This document shows positions 5,923 to 9,189 of a DNA stretch of 9,189 nucleotides, in pieces. The position numbers and the translations under genes are program-made. Under the pieces are notes generated by a model. It did not search any database. It worked only from the letters and a program-made list of their open reading frames with translations, and had not been told where the DNA came from. The first letter of the stretch is position 1. The number at the start of each line of letters is the position of its first letter. This stretch comes from Sulfurovum sp. (GTDB taxonomy: Bacteria > Campylobacterota > Campylobacteria > Campylobacterales > Sulfurovaceae), in the NCBI GenBank assembly GCA_020726085.1, contig DYTG01000072.1, positions 1 to 9,189 of the forward strand, read 5' to 3'.

Positions 5923-6527
5923 TGGACTTCCCATTGCGATTGCACCAATAGCCTATCTTGGCAGAGTATTTTCCCTACAAATCTATCGTTTTTGCGATAA
6001 CAACCCACTCCTTTAGGTGTGCCGCTCATAACAATATCACCATCTTCAAGGTGCATAAAGGTGCTAATCTCATGGAGAATTTCACGGGGCTTGTGAATCA
6101 TGAGTTCATAATAGGCGTGTTGGATACGTTGGTCATTAATCCACAACTCCATTGATAAATGACTCAAATCCCCATCAAAAGTAACAAACTCTCCAAAGAG
6201 TGCTGAACCATCGAAGCTTTTGGCTCTCTCCCACGGTAATCCTTTGGCTTTGAGTTGGTTTTGAATAGCGGCATGGGTTAAATCAAGCCCAAAACCCACC
6301 CCTTTGATTTGGTTATCAAAAATCAAAAAAGCCATCTCGCCTTCAAATCGGGTATCCTCATCAAAGTAGCATAACGTATCGCTAATAGCCGAGTTGGGTT
6401 TGTTGAAAAGCACCATATTTTGTGGTATTTCGTTGTTGAGTTCATGGATGTGTTCGACGTAGTTGCGTCCGATACAGACAATCTTTGAGGGGGTAATGGG
6501 TTGATGGTTAAATAGGATAGATTGCAT
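5919..6527 (-). CDS. Fumarylacetoacetate hydrolase (FAH) family protein, YcgM/FAHD1-like
   Basis: This is a 202-residue single-domain FAH enzyme. Known members with this short layout act on 2-oxo acids as acylpyruvases, oxaloacetate decarboxylases or oxaloacetate tautomerases. Visible motifs are KIVCIGRNYVEHIHEL (15-30), VLFNKPNSAI (39-48), the metal-binding E62-x-E64 in FEGEMAF, D82 in GLDLT as the likely third metal ligand, KGLPWERAKSFD, and MSGTPKGVG near the C-terminus. Where YcgM and FAHD1 read DLT-x-RD, this protein reads DLTHAA, losing an Arg-Asp pair. This may shift substrate preference. AAGGAG, overlapping the stop of the upstream amidohydrolase gene, serves the ATG. It is last in the nrdB operon. 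The fold is certain; the substrate is not. Confidence 0.9.
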   Translation of the reverse strand: MQSILFNHQPITPSKIVCIGRNYVEHIHELNNEIPQNMVLFNKPNSAISDTLCYFDEDTRFEGEMAFLIFDNQIKGVGFGLDLTHAAIQNQLKAKGLPWERAKSFDGSALFGEFVTFDGDLSHLSMELWINDQRIQHAYYELMIHKPREILHEISTFMHLEDGDIVMSGTPKGVGCYRKNDRFVGKILCQDRLLVQSQWEVH

Positions 6528-6536
6528 CGTCTCTCC

Positions 6537-7250
6537 TTATCGAATATCAATGTAGCGTCGCATCTTTTTGATTTCGTGCAAATCAATTTTGGTGCTAATG
6601 GCTTGGAGTCTATCATTCATTAGGGTATCTCCATTGGGCGAAATAATTGCGCTTGAACGTGCCATATCGTCGTTGGCTGCGTTGGCTACTACTACAAAGC
6701 ATTGATTAATAATCGCCAAAGCACGACTCAGTGTCTCCAGATGAGCTTTTCGGGGGTTTCCCCATTGGGCAGGGATGAAAATAATATCGCACCCCTCAAG
6801 TTTTTGCCACAGCTCTTTGAAACGCAACTCAAAGCAAATAAGGATACCAAAGGTAAGCGTTCCTAATTGAAATTTGGTAATGTGTTGCGTGCTGCCTTCC
6901 AAAAAATAGCGATGCTCATCGCCCAATCTAAAAAGTTTGGCTTTGTTTTGTGAGTAGATAAGTTGGTGGTTGTGCATGGCAATAGCGCAATTGACTATGC
7001 CATCAGGAGTAGCTTTGATAAGGCTCACGACAAGCAACTGTTCCCCTATAAAAGCCCTTAAGGTATTGATAGCCTCATCATAAAACGCTGCCGCTTCTTC
7101 AAAACGGTCATAATCAAAGCCCGTGAGCGCTACTTCGGGAGCTACGATAATATCGCTTTGGTCATGCGATTGTATCAAAGCAGTAAGGCGGTTGAGGTTT
7201 GCTTGATAGTCGTTTGGGATTGTCGTAAACTGCAAAGCGGTGATAATCAT
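6537..7250 (-). CDS. Carbon-nitrogen hydrolase (nitrilase superfamily), possible omega-amidase
   Basis: This is a 237-residue enzyme with the complete Glu-Lys-Cys triad of the nitrilase superfamily: E39 in VAPEVALTGF, K103 in NKAKLFRLGDEH, and C139 in ILICFELRF. It also has the downstream IIFIPAQWGNPRKAHLETLSRA region and an FVVVANAA segment. The CFELRF nucleophile motif and the short length resemble the YafV/Nit2 omega-amidase branch, which hydrolyses alpha-ketoglutaramate and alpha-ketosuccinamate. Other amide substrates remain possible. A strong site (AGGGGAG, about 7 bases upstream of the ATG) overlaps the end of nrdB, 12 bases away. The FAH-family gene follows after 9 bases. The residue-level assignment is certain; the specific reaction is inference. 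Confidence 0.88.
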   Translation of the reverse strand: MIITALQFTTIPNDYQANLNRLTALIQSHDQSDIIVAPEVALTGFDYDRFEEAAAFYDEAINTLRAFIGEQLLVVSLIKATPDGIVNCAIAMHNHQLIYSQNKAKLFRLGDEHRYFLEGSTQHITKFQLGTLTFGILICFELRFKELWQKLEGCDIIFIPAQWGNPRKAHLETLSRALAIINQCFVVVANAANDDMARSSAIISPNGDTLMNDRLQAISTKIDLHEIKKMRRYIDIR

Positions 7251-7262
7251 CGAGCTACTCCC

Positions 7263-8282
7263 CTAAAAATCATCAAAATCCAAACTCCCTTTGGAGTAGT
7301 TGGTGACATTGCCCTCAAAAAAGTTGGTCTTTTGATCGTTAAACTTTGAAAAATCATCGACCCATTTGATAGGATGCGATACATTGTAGAGCTTTTCAAG
7401 TCCCACCGCCCTTAGGCGTTCATCGGCTAGGTATTGAATGTATTGTTCTATAATGTTGTCGGTAAGTCCCAAAATCTGCCCTTGGGTGATGTATTTGCCC
7501 CATGCACTCTCCAATCGTACGGCATCTTTGAACATCGCATAGACTTCATCTAGCAAATCTTGTGTGAAGAGTTCGGGGCGTTCCCGTTTGGTGACGTTAA
7601 TCATATTTTGAAAAAGCAAGAGGTGCGTCACCTCATCTCGTTGAATGAAGCGAATCATTTGTGCAGAACCGAGCATCTTCCCGCTTCGTGCTAGGGTGTA
7701 GATATAGGTAAAGCCGCTATAGAAGTAAATCCCCTCTAGTATCTGATTGGCAAACATCGCTTTGACGATATTGCGGTCATTGGGATTACTGCTAAGCTCA
7801 TTATAGACTTTGGCAATGGCATCGTTTTTGCTTTTGAGCATCATATCACGTCGCCACAACTCATAAATCTCATCGCTATTGGTAGAGATGGAATCGACCA
7901 TGACAGCGTAGCTTTGAGAGTGCAGAGCCTCTTCAAAGGATTGACGAACGAGTACCAAATTGATCTCGGGCGATGTGATAAAGGGGTTGATGTTGTCAAT
8001 GATGTTGTTGGTTTGGAGCGAATCCATAAAGATAAGTTGCGCTAAAACCTTGTCGTAAGCTACCTTTTCGGCATCGGTGAGGTGCTTGTAGTCTTGCACA
8101 TCGGGAGTCATATCGACCTCTTTGGGAAACCATGTGTTGTTGAGCATCATCTCCCATAGGTTGTACGCCCATTGGTATTTGATGTTGTTGAGTTCAAAAA
8201 TCCCTGTAGGATCGCCTCCAAATATTTTTCTATCGCGTGTCTTTTCGGTAGAGTCTGGATTGTAAATCTTTTTTCGTTGCAT
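7263..8282 (-). CDS. nrdB: Class I ribonucleotide reductase, small (beta) subunit
   Basis: NrdB carries the diiron-tyrosyl radical used by the NrdA partner to reduce ribonucleotides to deoxyribonucleotides. The protein is 339 residues from the chosen start. Every metal ligand of the E. coli protein has a match: D87, E118 and H121, with radical tyrosine Y125 (EALHSQSY), then E183 (ILEGIYFYSGF), E217 and H220 (RDEVTHLL). The acidic C-terminal tail SLDFDDF is the NrdA-docking peptide. I chose the ATG at 8280-8282 because AAGAGG lies 5 bases upstream and family members begin MQRKKIYNP. The frame stays open to an ATG at 8366 (28 more residues), but that stretch has no site and looks like leader. 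nrdA is not in this window. It is first in an operon with the two hydrolase-family genes. Confidence 0.96.
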   Translation of the reverse strand: MQRKKIYNPDSTEKTRDRKIFGGDPTGIFELNNIKYQWAYNLWEMMLNNTWFPKEVDMTPDVQDYKHLTDAEKVAYDKVLAQLIFMDSLQTNNIIDNINPFITSPEINLVLVRQSFEEALHSQSYAVMVDSISTNSDEIYELWRRDMMLKSKNDAIAKVYNELSSNPNDRNIVKAMFANQILEGIYFYSGFTYIYTLARSGKMLGSAQMIRFIQRDEVTHLLLFQNMINVTKRERPELFTQDLLDEVYAMFKDAVRLESAWGKYITQGQILGLTDNIIEQYIQYLADERLRAVGLEKLYNVSHPIKWVDDFSKFNDQKTNFFEGNVTNYSKGSLDFDDF

Positions 8283-8412
8283 GATTGCCTCTTGAAACTT
8301 ATTGAAACTTTGTAAGTTTGTTTGGATCGGTTTTGCTTCAATAGTCTTAATTGTAAGTTTTGGCACAATATACTATATAGAAGATTACAAAACCATAAAA
8401 TAGGAGTAAATT
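8283..8412. promoter_or_regulatory. Divergent promoter region between nrdB and the 8413 gene
   Basis: These 130 bases carry the control signals for both directions. The AT-rich core 8367-8380 contains TATACT (8369-8374) on the plus strand and TATATT or TATAGT on the minus strand. None has a good -35, so the exact start points cannot be fixed. Two direct-repeat pairs lie on the nrdB side: TTGAAACTT at 8292-8300 and 8302-8310, and TTGTAAGTTT at 8310-8319 and 8351-8360. Confidence 0.45.
8292..8310. repeat. Tandem TTGAAACTT repeat in the nrdB leader
   Basis: Two exact 9-base copies (8292-8300 and 8302-8310) are separated by one base, so their period is 10 bases, one helical turn. They lie just upstream of the nrdB ribosome binding site. 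The arrangement suits a regulator site or may be chance in AT-rich DNA. Confidence 0.5.
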
Positions 8413-8940
8413 GTGAAAAGATTAAACGATAAAACCCTAAGCGATATTGTCAATATCATACTCCCCTATCCCGCTACAAGAGTGATGCACATAAGCGATG
8501 GGCAAGTGCAATTTGACGATGAGATTAAGCTCACCCAAAGGTTATTTGAACACACGCAAAGGTGCGATTACGATTTTCAACTCAATCTTGTGTGTAGCGA
8601 CAAACTCGAAGAGTACAAATCCCGCTTTTCATCGCCTAGTTCAAGTGTACGTTTGCTCCATCTCAAGCAACCCCGCTACGGAATGCAAGGCAAATTTTAC
8701 GACTATCTCTATACGAGTGCCACCATTGAAGAGGAGATGCTTGGGGAGTTTATCAAAAAAGTCTATACCGTTATCAAAAGCGGAGGCATTATTCTAGCCT
8801 TCACCGATAAAAACTCCCAAACCTACGAACAGTGGTTTCATGCGCTTCAAGACAACTACTTCGTAGCCATCAACCCCATCGACATCAGCGACGATTTTCA
8901 CATCATCAGTGCAAGAAAAATGCACGGCTGGGGAGGATAA
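8413..8940 (+). CDS. Hypothetical protein, possibly a degenerate methyltransferase-like fold
   Basis: This is a 175-residue cytoplasmic protein with no signal peptide or membrane segment. I do not recognise a specific family. The middle and end resemble the second half of class I SAM-dependent methyltransferases: KFYDYLYTSATIEEE, then helix LGEFIKKVYTVIKSGG and strand IILAFTDKNS, like the usual LKPGG-strand element. The first half has a strand-like RVMHISDG but no glycine-rich SAM loop, so it may be inactive or use another cofactor. It ends HGWGG. GTG at 8413 is the start, with AGGAG (8402-8406) 6 bases before it. It is divergent from nrdB and sits 54 bases before the last gene. Its role is unknown. 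Confidence 0.7.
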   Translation: MKRLNDKTLSDIVNIILPYPATRVMHISDGQVQFDDEIKLTQRLFEHTQRCDYDFQLNLVCSDKLEEYKSRFSSPSSSVRLLHLKQPRYGMQGKFYDYLYTSATIEEEMLGEFIKKVYTVIKSGGIILAFTDKNSQTYEQWFHALQDNYFVAINPIDISDDFHIISARKMHGWGG

Positions 8941-8955
8941 ATATACGGGCTTTGT

Positions 8956-8964
8956 TGTTATAAT
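8956..8964 (+). promoter_or_regulatory. Extended -10 promoter of the last gene
   Basis: TGT (8956-8958) precedes TATAAT (8959-8964). The ten bases 8955-8964 are identical to 51-60 upstream of the HhH gene. Transcription would begin near 8971, about 24 bases before the ATG at 8995. Confidence 0.6.
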
Positions 8965-8980
8965 GGTTTTATGTTTTTGT

Positions 8981-8988
8981 AAGGAGGT
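8981..8988 (+). promoter_or_regulatory. Full-consensus ribosome binding site
   Basis: AAGGAGGT is a perfect anti-16S match, 6 bases before the ATG at 8995. It is the strongest site in the window and fixes the start of a small gene that runs off the edge. Confidence 0.8.
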
Positions 8989-8994
8989 AAAGTC

Positions 8995-9189
8995 ATGCAA
9001 GAGTATCCAATCAATCAAAACTTCTCCAATATTCAAATGGAGCTATTGAAGCTCTACAGTACCGATGTGCAAGAGCGAGAATTGCACGATATTAAGGAAT
9101 TTTTGGCACACTATGTTGCACAAAAGGCTATCGAAAAACGACTCAATGAAGCCAAAGAGGGTATCGCAAAGGGTAATTATCTACAAGAG
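8995..9189 (+). CDS. Small hypothetical protein, antitoxin-like (partial, runs off the window)
   Basis: The first 65 codons are present, with no stop before the edge. The protein starts MQEYPINQNFSNIQMELLKLYS and continues with ERELHDIKEFLAHYVAQKAIEKRLNEAKEG, strongly helical and charged. The pattern of an aromatic near residue 10, then MELLKLYSTDVxExEL, then an IKEFLAxYxAxKA helix resembles, from memory, short proteins encoded before PIN-domain or similar toxins in cyanobacteria and other bacteria. That would make it the antitoxin of a type II pair, with the toxin expected just beyond the window. It has its own extended -10 promoter and a full-consensus ribosome binding site, as expected for an abundant antitoxin. 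The functional call is tentative; the gene itself is well supported. Confidence 0.6.
   Translation, partial: MQEYPINQNFSNIQMELLKLYSTDVQERELHDIKEFLAHYVAQKAIEKRLNEAKEGIAKGNYLQE

Noticed and set aside
8283..8366. 28-residue N-terminal extension of NrdB from the ATG at 8364-8366
   Set aside because: It has no ribosome binding site, contains direct repeats, and the ATG at 8280-8282 has AAGAGG 5 bases upstream and gives the family-typical N-terminus.
8361..8375. Sigma-54-type promoter suggested by TTGGCAC upstream of the 8413 gene
   Set aside because: The matching GC element (TTGC) is absent at the required spacing; the sequence there is ACTATAT.
8794..9036. Minus-strand open frame spanning the 8413 gene end and the last gene start
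   Set aside because: It crosses a strong plus-strand promoter and ribosome binding site and has no recognisable product.

Overview
The window looks like a chromosomal core-gene segment of a free-living Campylobacterota (epsilonproteobacterial) species, broadly of the Sulfurimonas/Sulfurovum/Sulfuricurvum kind. The genus is inferred, not proven. The evidence is AT-rich, tightly packed genes; extended -10 promoters without clear -35 boxes; an OmpR-type regulator whose DNA-binding half closely resembles Helicobacter HsrA (HP1043) and Campylobacter CosR; a small secreted helix-hairpin-helix protein of the Cj0011c/ComEA kind; and a NrdB beginning MQRKKIYNP, as I remember it from this group. I see no phage, insertion sequence, CRISPR array, rRNA or tRNA.

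Layout. 88-348 (+) is a secreted HhH DNA-binding protein with its own promoter. 424-2978 (+) is a compact cluster, minC-minD-minE-plsY-folB, with 4-10 base overlaps or a 2-base gap between genes. It joins division-site selection, phospholipid synthesis and folate synthesis. 3050-5922 (+) is a second operon, starting from an extended -10 at 3009-3014: the HsrA/CosR-like response regulator, a histidine kinase overlapping it by 22 bases, and an AEC-family permease. On the minus strand, 8282 down to 5919 is nrdB, then a nitrilase-superfamily amidohydrolase, then an FAH-family enzyme, with gaps of 12 and 9 bases. The two converging operons meet with a 4-base overlap of stop codons. nrdB is divergent from a methyltransferase-like hypothetical gene (8413-8940, +). 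The window ends inside a small antitoxin-like gene (8995 onward, +) with a strong promoter and ribosome binding site.

Five of the thirteen genes start with TTG or GTG (minC, minD, the kinase, the permease and the 8413 gene). In each case the start was chosen from ribosome-binding-site spacing.

The observation most worth following is the two-component pair. HsrA and CosR are known as orphan regulators that lack the phospho-acceptor aspartate. Here the homolog keeps a canonical receiver, with Asp at position 51, and sits next to a complete kinase. Most of the rest is ordinary housekeeping sequence, and I do not claim an undescribed system beyond the findings listed.
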